Shown here one piece after another: positions 46,969 to 55,897 of a stretch of 64,000 nt of DNA. Every line of letters starts with the position of its first letter. Within the stretch, counting starts at the first letter, position 1. The notes below the pieces were generated by a model, which was not told the DNA's origin, made no database searches, and was given only the letters and a program-made list of their open reading frames with translations. Position numbers and translations under genes: made by a program. Source of the DNA: an uncultured Roseateles sp. (lineage in GTDB: Bacteria > Pseudomonadota > Gammaproteobacteria > Burkholderiales > Burkholderiaceae_C); the NCBI RefSeq assembly GCF_945956965.1, contig NZ_CAMFJS010000018.1, positions 39,864-103,863 of the forward strand. The letters run 5' to 3'.

Positions 46969-47682
46969 ATGCCTTCCAGACTGCTGCTCATCGACGACGA
47001 CACCCGACTCACCGCCATGCTCAGCGACTACCTGAGCAATGCCGGTTTTGAGATCAGCGTGGCCGGGTCCTTGGCCATGGCGCGCACGGTGCTGGCTTCC
47101 GGTGCTTTTGATTTGCTGGTGCTGGACCTGATGCTGGGTGACGGCGATGGCCTGGACTTCTGCCGCGAACTGCGCGCCCATGGGCATACGCGGCGCTTGC
47201 CGATCTTGATGTTGTCGGCCCGCGGCGAGCCCATGGATCGCATTCTGGGTCTGGAGTTGGGCGCTGACGACTATCTGGCCAAGCCCTTCGAGCCGCGTGA
47301 ATTGCAAGCCCGCATCAAGGCCTTGCTGCGCCGCGTTGAGCCACAAGCTGCCGAGGATGATGTGCTGCGCTTTGGCCGGCTGGAGATTGACCTGGCCGAA
47401 CGTGTGGCGCGCATTGACGGCAAGTCCTGCGACTTCACCAGCCACCAGTTCGACCTGCTGGTGGTGCTGGCGCAAAGCCCGGGCCGGGTGATGTCACGCG
47501 ACCAGATCATGGACGCCCTGAAGGGTCACCCGCTGGATGCTTTTGATCGCTCCATCGATGTGCATATCTCGCGCATCCGCGCTTTGATCGAGGACGATCC
47601 CAAGAACCCGCGCCGTGTTCTGACGGTGCGCGGTGCGGGCTATCTCTTTGCCCGCAAGCAAGATGCCGACACCGCGAGCTGA
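46969..47682 (+). CDS. OmpR/PhoB-family response regulator (CpxR/RstA-like)
   Basis: DNA-binding response regulator of 237 residues from the start at 46969. The receiver domain (residues 1-115) has acidic residues DDD near the N-terminus, phosphorylated Asp53 in VLDLMLGDGDG, and Lys105 in DYLAKPFEP. The C-terminal winged helix (about 135-235) has the features of the OmpR/PhoB class (TSHQFDLLVVLAQ, RSIDVHISRIR, VRGAGYLFA). The frame is open upstream to 46849, but those residues are not receiver-like. It is followed 9 bases later by its kinase. Confidence 0.9.
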   Translation: MPSRLLLIDDDTRLTAMLSDYLSNAGFEISVAGSLAMARTVLASGAFDLLVLDLMLGDGDGLDFCRELRAHGHTRRLPILMLSARGEPMDRILGLELGADDYLAKPFEPRELQARIKALLRRVEPQAAEDDVLRFGRLEIDLAERVARIDGKSCDFTSHQFDLLVVLAQSPGRVMSRDQIMDALKGHPLDAFDRSIDVHISRIRALIEDDPKNPRRVLTVRGAGYLFARKQDADTAS

Positions 47683-47691
47683 GCGCCTGTG

Positions 47692-49086
47692 ATGTTGCGA
47701 ATGAAGGCGCTTTATCTGCGCATTTATCTGACCCTGGTGGTCTTGTTGCTGGCGTTCGCATTTGGTTCGGCCTGGCTGTTCCAGCGCCATATCGAGCAGG
47801 AGCGCGGCAGCCAGGAAACCTCGGCCAGTGAGCGCATGGCGGCCTTGCTGGAACTCTTGGGCAATGCCTTGCCGGCGGCCGACGCGCCACAAGTTCAGCA
47901 AGCCCTGGCCTTGGAGGATTGGAGCCAGCGCCTGCATCTGGCCGTGGCGCTGGACGGCAAGCGGGGTGAGCGCCTGGCCAGCTCAGAGCTGTTCCTGCGC
48001 CGTGAAGCGGAATTGAGCCAGGCCGCGAGCGATGGCGCGCCTGTTGCGGCACCCGTGCAACTGGTGCTTGATGATGGGCGCAGCCTGCTGGTGCTGCGTC
48101 AACGCCGTCCTATGCCCGGTCTGCCCCTGCGTGCGGGTGGCGATCTGCGTGGCATGCGCGGCCAGCCTCCGCATATGGAGCCGGCCTGGTTCCAACCGAT
48201 TTTTGGCCCGCGCCCGAATGGGCACGCCTTGCTGGCCCTGCTGGTGCTGCTGTTTTTCGGCGTGGCCATTGGCGCTTTTCCGGTGGTGCGGCGGCTGACG
48301 CGGCGGCTGGAATCGCTGAAGCAGGGTGTGGAGCGCTTCGGTGCAGGCAATCTGGCGCATCGGGTGGATGACCAGGGCAATGATGAAGTGGCTGCTTTGG
48401 CTGTGAGCTTCAATCGCGCGGCCAGCCAGTTGGAGACCTTGCTGCGTTCACAGCAGACCTTGCTGGCCAATGCCAGCCATGAGTTGCGCTCACCCCTGGC
48501 GCGTTTGAAGATGGCCTTCGCCATGTTGGACGATGCGGGCGAGGTGCAGCGCGCGCGCTTGACGGCCGAGATTCACACCAATATCCGCGAGCTGGATGCC
48601 TTGGTGGAAGAGGTCTTGCTGGCCAGCCGCTTGGACTCCGGGGTGTCCGGCGCCGTGGCTGAAAAAGTCGATCTGCTCGGCATGGCGGCGGAAGAGTCGG
48701 CCCGGGTTGGCGCGCAGTTTGAGTCTGAGCCAGGCCTGAGCCAGTTGACGCTGATGGGCGAGGATCGCTTGCTGCGCCGCGCCATGCGCAATCTGTTGGA
48801 AAACGCTCGCCGCTATGGCGGTGATGAAGTGCTGCTGCAACTGAGCCGCAGCGGCACGTCCGCCGTGGTGCGGGTGTGTGACCGCGGCCCGGGTGTGCCT
48901 GAGCCCATGCGTGAGCGAATCTTTGAGGCCTTTTTCCGCCTGCCCGGCCATGCCGAGCAAGCTGGGGGCGTGGGCCTGGGCCTGAGCTTGGTCAAGCAAA
49001 TTGCCCAGCGGCACGGTGGCACGGTGCGCTGCGAGTCCCGGCCGGGCGGCGGAAGCTGCTTTGTGCTGACGCTGCCCTTGAATTAA
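47692..49086 (+). CDS. Two-component sensor histidine kinase (CpxA/RstB-like)
   Basis: Membrane sensor kinase of 464 residues from the ATG at 47692 (a GTG at 47689 is equally open). The first span is near residues 5-25 (LRIYLTLVVLLLAFAFGSAWLF). The periplasmic sensor runs to about residue 180 and includes a Met/Pro-rich stretch (RRPMPGLPLR, GMRGQPPHMEP). The second span is LLALLVLLFFGVAIGAF. The HAMP domain follows, then HisKA with phosphorylated His263 in NASHELRSPLARLK, and the ATPase with NLLENARR, DRGPGVPE and GVGLGLSLVKQ. It ends 3 bases before the stop of the convergent MATE gene. Confidence 0.9.
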   Translation: MLRMKALYLRIYLTLVVLLLAFAFGSAWLFQRHIEQERGSQETSASERMAALLELLGNALPAADAPQVQQALALEDWSQRLHLAVALDGKRGERLASSELFLRREAELSQAASDGAPVAAPVQLVLDDGRSLLVLRQRRPMPGLPLRAGGDLRGMRGQPPHMEPAWFQPIFGPRPNGHALLALLVLLFFGVAIGAFPVVRRLTRRLESLKQGVERFGAGNLAHRVDDQGNDEVAALAVSFNRAASQLETLLRSQQTLLANASHELRSPLARLKMAFAMLDDAGEVQRARLTAEIHTNIRELDALVEEVLLASRLDSGVSGAVAEKVDLLGMAAEESARVGAQFESEPGLSQLTLMGEDRLLRRAMRNLLENARRYGGDEVLLQLSRSGTSAVVRVCDRGPGVPEPMRERIFEAFFRLPGHAEQAGGVGLGLSLVKQIAQRHGGTVRCESRPGGGSCFVLTLPLN

Positions 49087-49089
49087 GGG

Positions 49090-50511
49090 TCAAGCCTGCA
49101 AGTTTTCTCTCGCCTGCTCAGCGGCTTCGCGGCCATGCACCCAGGCCAGAAAGGCACTCAAGCCCAGCGCCGCTGACACCAGCCCGGCCGTGGCGGCGGA
49201 CCAGAAGCCGCGTGCGCCGTGGAATTCCGCCGGCACCCAGGCGGTGTCGCCAAAGGCCAGCCAGTAGCCGCCACCCAGGCCCAGACCCCAGAGCGCCAAG
49301 GCGTAAACCACCATGGGCACGACGGCAATGCGGTGGGCGCGCAGCACAAAGGCCGCCACGGTTTGGCCGGCGTCGCCGATGTGGAAGACCCACACCCACA
49401 GCAGCAAGGGCATGGCGGCGGCGATGATGACCGGGTCTTGGGTGTAAAAGCCCAGCACCTGCTCTCGGGCAAAAAACACCAGCGCACCAATGGCAAAAGC
49501 CAGGGCCAGCGCAATCTCTAGGCTGTGCCAACCCAGGCGGCGTGCATCTGCGGCGTCATGGGCGCCGACCCGCTGGGCGACGAGCGTTTGGGCCGCATTG
49601 CCCAAAGCCAGCGGCGCCATGAACATCAGCGAGACCAGATTGACCGCCACCTGATGCCCCGCCACCGGCGTGGTCCCCAGGCGGGCGATGAAGATGGCCA
49701 TGAAGGTGAAGCCGGTCACCTCGATCAAGATGCCCGCGCCCATCGGGATGCCCAGCTTCAGCAAGGCCTTGATGTCGGCCGCCCGCGGTGCGTGCAGGCC
49801 GCTGCCGTGCAAACCAAAGCTGGCGTAAAAGCCATCGCGGCGCAGCCAGAGCAGGGCGATCAGCGCTTGCGCCCACATCACCAGGGCCGTGGCAATGCCG
49901 CAGCCCACGGCGCCCAGGGCCGGCATTTGCAGGCCCCCAAGGTTGAAGCCGTAGATCAGCAAGGCGGTCAGTGGCACCTTCAGCGCCAGGCCCACGAGCT
50001 GCATGGCCATCACCGCCTTGGGCCGGGACACGGCCGTGTTGAAGCCACGAAACGCGGTGAAGAGCAGGGCTGCGGGCAGGCTCAGCGCCAGGGCCTGCAA
50101 ATAGCCGCGCACCTTGGCGGCGACCTCAGGGCTGGCGTGCGAGCTGGCTAAAAATGGTTCGGGAAACAGCAGCACCAAGCAGCCCAGCACCGACAAACCC
50201 AAAGCCAGCCACACGGTTTGGTGCAGCTGCTCGCCGGCCTCCTTGAGCTTACGGGCGCCAAACAGCTGCCCGGCAATTGGCGAGATGGCCAGCACCACGC
50301 CCATCAAGCCCACGAATACGGTGATGTAGATGGCCGCGCCGACGGCCAGCGCCGCCAGATCGGTGGCGGAGTAACGCGCCACCAACACGGTGTCCACCGT
50401 GCTGAAGGCCAGCACCGCAACCTGGCCGATGAACACCGGCCAAGCCAAGGGCGCTAGGCGCCGCAGGGTATCCAGATGGCTGTGCGCGGCGGGCGTGGTC
50501 GCGCCCGTCAA
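49090..50511 (-). CDS. MATE family efflux transporter (NorM-like)
   Basis: Inner-membrane multidrug/sodium or proton antiporter of 473 residues with 12 hydrophobic segments in two similar halves. MATE landmarks are RLAPLAWPVFIGQVAVLAFSTVDTV broken across span 1, FGARKLKEAGEQLH after span 2, RGFNTAVSRP, and GHQVAVNLVSLMFMAPLALG in the second half. It belongs to the NorM/DinF branch. Its start overlaps the DUF3717-DUF1289 stop (ATGA), and the trpS block lies upstream. Confidence 0.9.
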   Translation of the reverse strand: MTGATTPAAHSHLDTLRRLAPLAWPVFIGQVAVLAFSTVDTVLVARYSATDLAALAVGAAIYITVFVGLMGVVLAISPIAGQLFGARKLKEAGEQLHQTVWLALGLSVLGCLVLLFPEPFLASSHASPEVAAKVRGYLQALALSLPAALLFTAFRGFNTAVSRPKAVMAMQLVGLALKVPLTALLIYGFNLGGLQMPALGAVGCGIATALVMWAQALIALLWLRRDGFYASFGLHGSGLHAPRAADIKALLKLGIPMGAGILIEVTGFTFMAIFIARLGTTPVAGHQVAVNLVSLMFMAPLALGNAAQTLVAQRVGAHDAADARRLGWHSLEIALALAFAIGALVFFAREQVLGFYTQDPVIIAAAMPLLLWVWVFHIGDAGQTVAAFVLRAHRIAVVPMVVYALALWGLGLGGGYWLAFGDTAWVPAEFHGARGFWSAATAGLVSAALGLSAFLAWVHGREAAEQARENLQA

Positions 50512-50975
50512 GACTTGACCCCAGGCTGCGATGGCGATGGCGATGAGGCTTGCGGATGATCGACGCCGGTGAACTCGCGTGCGCGCTCCGCGTAGCGGTT
50601 GAAGCGCCAGGCGGTGGCCTCGATGGAAATGCGGCGCCAGGTGACGCGCTTTTCCGCTGGCGTCATGATCGGCCAGTTCTGCACTTCGTCAAAAGTGCGG
50701 CCGCAGCCCTTGCACAACTCGTCGCCTTGGCTGGTGGAGCAAATGGCGATGCAGGGGGCGTCGGGCGTGCTGTCGTACCACTGCATCCAGGCTTCCAGCG
50801 CGGCGGCAGGCATGCTGGCGTCGTCGCATTCGGTTTCGCGGTAATAGACCAGCTGGCCGTAGACCTCGGCCAGTGCGCAAACCTCAGCGCAGGCCTGCAG
50901 GCCGTCGGCGGAGGGCTGGCGCTCGCGCCACCAGTTGATGGCGGATTCGATGTCGGTGATGTGGATGCCGGCCAT
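50508..50975 (-). CDS. DUF3717-DUF1289 fusion protein
   Basis: A 155-residue soluble protein joining two small families. Residues 1-80 (IHITDIESAINWWRERQPS, then EVCALAEVYGQLVYY) fit DUF3717, seen in Burkholderiales. Residues about 80-130 (APCIAICSTSQGDELCKGCGRTFDEVQNW) fit DUF1289, with four cysteines that can bind a metal or iron-sulfur cluster. Function is not known for either part. I chose the Met at 50975 because DUF3717 proteins begin right there; an ATG at 51005 directly follows the trpS stop. It lies between trpS and the MATE gene and overlaps the latter. Confidence 0.75.
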   Translation of the reverse strand: MAGIHITDIESAINWWRERQPSADGLQACAEVCALAEVYGQLVYYRETECDDASMPAAALEAWMQWYDSTPDAPCIAICSTSQGDELCKGCGRTFDEVQNWPIMTPAEKRVTWRRISIEATAWRFNRYAERAREFTGVDHPQASSPSPSQPGVKS

Positions 50976-51005
50976 GCTTGCTTCGGGGGAGTTCTGCGGC
51001 CGCAT

Positions 51006-52034
51006 TCAGTAGGCCAAGCCCATGGCCGTGCGCACCTCGCGCAGGGTTTTGCGGGCCACGGCGCGGGCGCGCTCGGTGCCCACTTCCACAATCCACTGCA
51101 CTTGCTTGGGGTTGGCCAAAAAGGCCTCGGCGCGTTCGCGCCAGGGCTTTTGCTCAGCCTGAATCGCTTCGATCAAGGGCTTTTTGCAGTCCAGGCAACC
51201 GATGCTGGCCTTGCGGCAGCCTTCGCTGGCCCAGGCTTGCGTGCTGGCGTCGCTGTAGAGCTGATGCAAGGGCCAGACGGGGCAGCGGCTGGGCTCACCG
51301 GGGTCGCTGCGGCGCACGCGCTGCGGGTCGGTGGGCATGGTGCGCACTTTCTCGTCCACCACCTCGGGGCTGTCGCGCATGGCGATGGCGTTGCCGGCGC
51401 TCTTGCTCATCTTTTGGCCGTCCAGGCCGGGCAGGCGTGGCGTGGCCGTCAGCAGCTCTTGCGGCTCGGGCAAGATGGCGCGCTCGGGCGAATAAATGCG
51501 ATTGAAGCGACGCGCCACTTCGCGGGTCACTTCCACATGGGCGGTCTGGTCTTCGCCCACCGGCACGCAGGCGGCCTTGTAGATCAAGATGTCCGCCGCT
51601 TGCAGCAGCGGGTAGCCGAGGAAGCCGTAGGTGGCGCCTTCGCCGTTGGGGCGATTTTTTTCGAGCTGGTCTTTGTAGCTGGGGATGCGCTCCAGCCAGG
51701 AGGCGGGCGTGCTCATCGCCAGCAGCGTGAACAGCTCGGCATGCTCGGGCATGCGGCTTTGAATGAAGAGGGTGGCTTGTTCGGGATCGATGCCGGCAGC
51801 CAGCCAGTCCACCACCATGTCGTAGACATTGCGCTCAATCGTGCTGCGGTCTTGGTAATGGGTGGTCAGCGCATGCCAGTCGGCCACGAAGAAAAAGCAG
51901 TCGTGGGTGGCCTGCAGGCTGACCCAATTCTTCAGGGCGCCGTGGTAGTGGCCAAGGTGCAGGGCGCCGGTGGGGCGCATGCCGGAGAGCACGCGCGGGC
52001 GGCTGCTCAAGGGTTCGGTGGGGGCTTCTGACAT
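51006..52034 (-). CDS. trpS: Tryptophanyl-tRNA synthetase
   Basis: Charges tRNA-Trp; class I synthetase with 342 residues from the start at 52034. HIGH-type motif is TGALHLGHYHGAL, KMSKS motif is GQKMSKSAGN. Further family stretches are ADWHALTTHY, GEDQTAHVE and YPLLQAADILIY. The C-terminal half has CLDCKKPLI, and a PxDPxR-like PTDPQRVRRSDPGEP. The frame extends to 52253 through the divergent purN start and is not used. TACAAT lies eight bases before the ATG; there is no Shine-Dalgarno sequence. It is divergent from purN with only 58 bases between. Confidence 0.95.
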   Translation of the reverse strand: MSEAPTEPLSSRPRVLSGMRPTGALHLGHYHGALKNWVSLQATHDCFFFVADWHALTTHYQDRSTIERNVYDMVVDWLAAGIDPEQATLFIQSRMPEHAELFTLLAMSTPASWLERIPSYKDQLEKNRPNGEGATYGFLGYPLLQAADILIYKAACVPVGEDQTAHVEVTREVARRFNRIYSPERAILPEPQELLTATPRLPGLDGQKMSKSAGNAIAMRDSPEVVDEKVRTMPTDPQRVRRSDPGEPSRCPVWPLHQLYSDASTQAWASEGCRKASIGCLDCKKPLIEAIQAEQKPWRERAEAFLANPKQVQWIVEVGTERARAVARKTLREVRTAMGLAY

Positions 52035-52042
52035 GGGTTGGC

Positions 52043-52048
52043 ATTGTA
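52043..52048 (-). promoter_or_regulatory. -10-like hexamer 8 bases before trpS start
   Basis: Minus-strand TACAAT, eight bases, then ATG; no Shine-Dalgarno sequence. It lies only 31 bases from the opposing purN hexamer, so the two promoters must overlap. Confidence 0.42.
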
Positions 52049-52078
52049 GGGAGGTGTTGTGGGCGGGCGCCCTTGGCC

Positions 52079-52084
52079 TACACT
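52079..52084 (+). promoter_or_regulatory. -10-like hexamer 8 bases before purN start
   Basis: TACACT, eight bases, then ATG; TTGTGG lies 16 bases upstream as a possible -35. No Shine-Dalgarno sequence. Near-leaderless pattern. Confidence 0.42.
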
Positions 52085-52092
52085 TCGGCCCC

Positions 52093-52728
52093 ATGAAAAA
52101 CATCGTGATTCTGATCTCCGGCCGTGGCTCGAATATGGAGGCCATCGTGCGCGCTTGCGCGTCCGAGGCCTGGCCGGCGCGCATTGCCGCCGTGATCAGC
52201 AATCGGCCCGATGCGGCGGGCTTGGTCTTTGCGCAAGCGCATGGCATCGCCACGGCGGTGGTTGATCACAAAGCCTTCAGTGGCGCGCAAAAGCGCGAGG
52301 AATTTGATGCCGAGTTGCAGCGTGTGATCGACGGCTTCGCGCCCGATTTGGTGGTGCTGGCGGGCTTTATGCGCATCCTCACGCCCGGCTTCACAGCGCA
52401 CTATGCCGAGCGCATGCTCAATATCCACCCGTCCTTGCTGCCGGCGTTCACGGGCTTGCACACCCATGCCCGCGCGCTGGAGATGGGCTGCAAATTCGTC
52501 GGTGCAACCGTGCACTTCGTCACCGCCGAGTTGGACCATGGTGCCATCGTGGCGCAGGCCGTGGTGCCGGTGCAGGCGGGGGATGACGAGGACAGCTTGT
52601 CAGCCCGGGTGCTCAAGCTGGAACACCGCATGTATCCGGCGGCGGTGCGCTGGTTTGTGCAGGGCCAGTTGGCGCTGGAAAACGGCCTGGTGCGCCAGTT
52701 GGCGGGCGAGGCTCAGGCCTTCAGCTGA
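52093..52728 (+). CDS. purN: Phosphoribosylglycinamide formyltransferase
   Basis: Third step of purine synthesis, transferring a formyl group from 10-formyltetrahydrofolate to GAR. It has 211 residues. The N-terminal MKNIVILISGRGSNMEAI is the substrate phosphate loop. The catalytic and folate-binding part includes AGFMRILTPGF, NIHPSLLPAFTG (catalytic Asn and His) and GATVHFVTAELDHGAIVAQ (with the catalytic Asp). The true start is 52093, not the upstream in-frame codons. Divergent from trpS. Confidence 0.95.
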   Translation: MKNIVILISGRGSNMEAIVRACASEAWPARIAAVISNRPDAAGLVFAQAHGIATAVVDHKAFSGAQKREEFDAELQRVIDGFAPDLVVLAGFMRILTPGFTAHYAERMLNIHPSLLPAFTGLHTHARALEMGCKFVGATVHFVTAELDHGAIVAQAVVPVQAGDDEDSLSARVLKLEHRMYPAAVRWFVQGQLALENGLVRQLAGEAQAFS

Positions 52729-52753
52729 GTTGCAGCTGAAATCCAACTGAATT

Positions 52754-52990
52754 TCAGTCAATAGGCTGGAAGCGCTGCAGGGTCTGACCGGCCACCTCCA
52801 GCGTGCCAAAAAACATGGCGTGCGGCCGCACCCACAGGCCGGTGGCGTTGTAGAGCGGCCGGTAAACCACCATGGGCTCCAGCGTTTCACTATGGCGGGC
52901 CACGCCGATCACCTCGTACTCACCGCCTTTGTAGTGGCGGTAGCGGCCCAGCTTTGTGGCGGGCAATGTGGGCAAGTCGTCATCATTCAT
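52754..52990 (-). CDS. DUF1653 family protein
   Basis: A 78-residue protein matching DUF1653: LGRYRHYKGGEYEVIGVARHSETLEPMVVYRPL divided by a turn, then LWVRPHAMFFGTLEV. The family is small, beta-rich and uncharacterised. The start at 52990 follows the family; the frame is open to 53101. It is convergent with purN and divergent from the RsmB-like gene. Confidence 0.85.
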   Translation of the reverse strand: MNDDDLPTLPATKLGRYRHYKGGEYEVIGVARHSETLEPMVVYRPLYNATGLWVRPHAMFFGTLEVAGQTLQRFQPID

Positions 52991-53012
52991 TGGGCTTGTG
53001 CTCAGGTGCTGG

Positions 53013-53018
53013 GATAAT
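53013..53018 (+). promoter_or_regulatory. -10 hexamer 6 bases before RsmB-like start
   Basis: GATAAT (one mismatch to consensus) then six bases and the ATG at 53025. TTGGGC lies 17 bases upstream as a possible -35. With normal spacing the transcript would begin at or within a base of the ATG. Confidence 0.5.
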
Positions 53019-53024
53019 CGGGGC

Positions 53025-54284
53025 ATGCATCCTAATGCCCTCCTTGAAATGAGCAGCGAACTTCTGCGTGAAGTTCTCAAGCTCGACGCGCCTGCAGACA
53101 CCGTGGTGTCCGCCTTTTTCCGTCAACACAAAGGTCTTGGCCAACGTGAGCGCCATGCTCTGGCTGAGACAACGTATGCCGTCTTGCGCCGCCGCCCGCT
53201 CTGGCAGCATCTGGCCCAGTCAGGCCGCGGCCCGACCGAGCGTCGCTTGGCGATTCTGGCCTGGCAGGGCAACGACACGTTTTTGCGCGGTGCCCTGACG
53301 CCACAAGAGCAGGAATGGCTGCAGCAGGTGCAGGCTATCGATCAAAGCAGCTTGCCGGCCAAGCTGCAGCACAACCTGCCCGAATGGTTGGCAGCACCCT
53401 TGCTGGAGCGCTTGGGTGAAGAGCAGTTCTGGGCCTTGGCCAATGCGATGAATGAGCCCGCGCCGCTGGACCTGCGCGTCAATACGCTCAAGAACAAGCG
53501 CGAAGAGGCGCAAGCCGTGCTGGCCGCCGCCAATATCCAGGTCGAGCCCACACCGTTCTCGCCACTGGGTTTGCGCATTCCCGGCAAGCCGGCCTTGAAT
53601 AAGCTGGAGTTGTTCACCGGCGGCGGCGTCGAGGTGCAGGACGAGGGCAGCCAGTTGCTGGCCTTGATGCTGGACGCCAAGCGCAGCGAGATGGTGGTGG
53701 ACTTCTGTGCCGGTGCTGGCGGCAAGACCTTGGCCCTGGGTGATGCCATGCGCAACACCGGCCGCTTGTATGCCTTTGATGTGTCGGGTCACCGTTTGGC
53801 TTCGCTGAAGCCGCGCCTGGCGCGCAGTGGCTTGTCCAATGTCTATCCGACTCAGATCGCGCATGAGCGTGACGAACGCATCAAGCGCCTGGCCGGCAAG
53901 ATCGATCGGGTGCTGGTTGATGCGCCTTGCTCGGGTCTGGGCACGCTGCGCCGTAACCCCGACCTCAAGTGGCGCCAAACGCCGCAGGCGGTGGCCGAGT
54001 TGCAGGTCAAACAAGCCGCCATTCTGGCCAGCGCCGCGCGCCTGCTGAAGCCCGGCGGCCGCTTGGTCTATGCCACTTGTAGCTTGCTGGATGCCGAGAA
54101 TGAGGTGATCGCGCAGCAGTTCGAAGCCGCCCATCCGCAATTCACCAAATTGCCGGCCGGTGAGGTCCTGGCCAAAGCGCATGTCAATCGCGCTGATGAA
54201 TTGGTGGAAAACGGCTATTTGCGCCTGTGGCCCCATCGCCATCAGACCGACGGCTTCTTTGCTGCGGTTTGGCAGAAAAACTAA
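53025..54284 (+). CDS. RsmB/Nop2-family rRNA m5C methyltransferase
   Basis: SAM-dependent RNA cytosine-5 methyltransferase of 419 residues. The N-terminal half resembles the NusB-like part of RsmB (FRQHKGLGQRERHALAETTY) and the PUA-like connector. The methyltransferase core has the SAM loop VDFCAGAGGKTLAL, DAPCSGLGTLRRNPD (motif IV, releasing Cys) and YATCSLLDAENE (motif VI, catalytic Cys). All catalytic elements are intact. It may be RsmB itself or a close paralogue; fmt, the usual partner of rsmB, is not beside it. The ATG at 53025 fits family length. Confidence 0.88.
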   Translation: MHPNALLEMSSELLREVLKLDAPADTVVSAFFRQHKGLGQRERHALAETTYAVLRRRPLWQHLAQSGRGPTERRLAILAWQGNDTFLRGALTPQEQEWLQQVQAIDQSSLPAKLQHNLPEWLAAPLLERLGEEQFWALANAMNEPAPLDLRVNTLKNKREEAQAVLAAANIQVEPTPFSPLGLRIPGKPALNKLELFTGGGVEVQDEGSQLLALMLDAKRSEMVVDFCAGAGGKTLALGDAMRNTGRLYAFDVSGHRLASLKPRLARSGLSNVYPTQIAHERDERIKRLAGKIDRVLVDAPCSGLGTLRRNPDLKWRQTPQAVAELQVKQAAILASAARLLKPGGRLVYATCSLLDAENEVIAQQFEAAHPQFTKLPAGEVLAKAHVNRADELVENGYLRLWPHRHQTDGFFAAVWQKN

Positions 54285-54493
54285 GTCCGCGCAAACGATA
54301 GGGCTTGATTTGGCTCAGCCCGCCGCCTGACTGGAGGGCTGGGCGTTTTGGGCCATGTCCCCTACAATCGTTGGACAAAATTTTCCAGGCAAGGCGTGCA
54401 AGGTCGTCCCATCAGTGCGATTCGGCCGCCCCGAGGGAGCATCCGGTGAATTCGATCTCAGAATGAAGCGCCGGCTACCAGTTTAAGGATCGA

Positions 54494-55720
54494 ATGAACC
54501 TCTTGACGACGATACATGACGGCCTTGTGGCTTGGCTCAGCAACGGCTTGCTCGATGCCAGCGCTTGGCAGATGGTCATCTATACCCTGGTCGTGACCCA
54601 TTTCACAATTCTGGGTGTGACCATTTTCCTGCACCGTGCGCAGGCGCACCGTGCTTTGGATTTGGGTCCCATTCCAGCCCACTTCTTCCGCTTCTGGCTG
54701 TGGCTGACCACCGGCATGGTGACCAAGGAATTCGTCGCCGTTCACCGCAAGCACCACGCCAAGTGCGAGACCGAAGAAGATCCGCACAGCCCGCAAACTC
54801 GCGGCCTGAAGGCTCTGCTTTTGACAGGCGTGGAGTTGTACCGCGCCGAAGCCAAGAATCCGGAGACCGTGGCCAAGTATGGCCTTGGCACGCCTAACGA
54901 CTGGATCGAGCGCAATCTCTACACTCGCTATTCTTGGCAGGGCGTGGGCTTGATGCTGATCATCAATCTGACCTTGTTCGGTGCGATTGGCGCCACGATC
55001 TGGGCGATCCAGATGGCCTGGATTCCGGTTTGGGCGACGGGCGTGATCAACGGCATTGGCCACTTCTGGGGCTATCGCAATTTCGAAGCGCCTGATGCGT
55101 CAACCAATGTCTCGCCCTGGGGCATCTTGATCGGTGGTGAGGAGTTGCATAACAACCATCACACCTATCCGACCTCGGCCAAGTTCTCGGTCAAGCCGTT
55201 CGAATTTGACATTGGCTGGGGCTATATCCGTGCCTTTGAAATGCTGGGTTGGGCCAAGGTGCGCAAGACTGCGCCCAAGCTGTTGACGGGTGCCATCAAG
55301 CCGGCTGATAAGCAGACTTTGGAGGCCATCATTGCCAATCGCTACGAAGTCATGGCCAGTTATCGGCGTGGCCTGAAGGCGGCTTGCGCTGCTGAGCTGG
55401 CCAAGCTGAAGGCGCAAGGCGAGGAGCACAGCGCGCAATGGGCCCAATTCAAGGCTGCCAAGCGTTGGCTGCATCGTGATGAAGATCGCATTCCTGCTGA
55501 TTTGCTGCCGCAACTGGCGGGTGCTCGCGCAGCGAGCCCGGCACTGGATAAGCTGATGACGATGCGTGAAGAGTTGCGTCAACTCTGGACGCGCACGAAT
55601 GTCTCGGCTGAGCAATTGGTCAGTGATTTGCAGGCTTGGTGCCGGCGCGCGGAAGAGAGTGGCATTGCTGAGTTGCGCGCCTTCTCGATGAGTTTGCGCC
55701 AGGCTCGCATGGCGGCTTGA
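54494..55720 (+). CDS. Acyl-CoA/acyl-lipid desaturase
   Basis: Membrane di-iron desaturase of 408 residues. Histidine boxes are complete: HRAQAHR (47-53), HRKHH (84-88) and HNNHH (219-223). Hydrophobic segments flank them (MVIYTLVVTHFTILGVTIFL, LMLIINLTLFGAIGATIWAI). It resembles the Delta-9 stearoyl-type (DesC-like) desaturases that make unsaturated fatty acids. A helical C-terminal extension of about 140 residues follows the catalytic part (from about 270; RLGLK-like charged coils such as RRGLKAACAAELAKLKAQ). This extension is common in betaproteobacterial members. The preceding 209 bases hold a likely promoter (TACAAT at 54363-54368) and leader. It has its own terminator. Confidence 0.9.
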   Translation: MNLLTTIHDGLVAWLSNGLLDASAWQMVIYTLVVTHFTILGVTIFLHRAQAHRALDLGPIPAHFFRFWLWLTTGMVTKEFVAVHRKHHAKCETEEDPHSPQTRGLKALLLTGVELYRAEAKNPETVAKYGLGTPNDWIERNLYTRYSWQGVGLMLIINLTLFGAIGATIWAIQMAWIPVWATGVINGIGHFWGYRNFEAPDASTNVSPWGILIGGEELHNNHHTYPTSAKFSVKPFEFDIGWGYIRAFEMLGWAKVRKTAPKLLTGAIKPADKQTLEAIIANRYEVMASYRRGLKAACAAELAKLKAQGEEHSAQWAQFKAAKRWLHRDEDRIPADLLPQLAGARAASPALDKLMTMREELRQLWTRTNVSAEQLVSDLQAWCRRAEESGIAELRAFSMSLRQARMAA

Positions 55721-55817
55721 ACGTTGGCCTGAGAGTGGCCTTAGCGGCGATTTGAGGCTGCTTTGGACTGAGATTGCTCGGTTTGATGAGCAAAGTAAGT
55801 TCACAAAGCCGGCACAC

Positions 55818-55845
55818 AAAGGGCACCCAAGTGGGTGCCCTTTTT
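55818..55845 (+). terminator. Rho-independent terminator after desaturase gene
   Basis: Eleven-base stem AAAGGGCACCC/GGGTGCCCTTT with AAGT loop and T run. Confidence 0.88.
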
Positions 55846-55897
55846 CATGGCTGGCGCCTAGACTGCAGGCTGACATGTTTCAAATGGAGATTGACTG

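Noticed and set aside
54494..55720. C-terminal extension of the desaturase as a novel fusion
   Set aside because: From memory betaproteobacterial desaturases of this group commonly carry the same helical tail.
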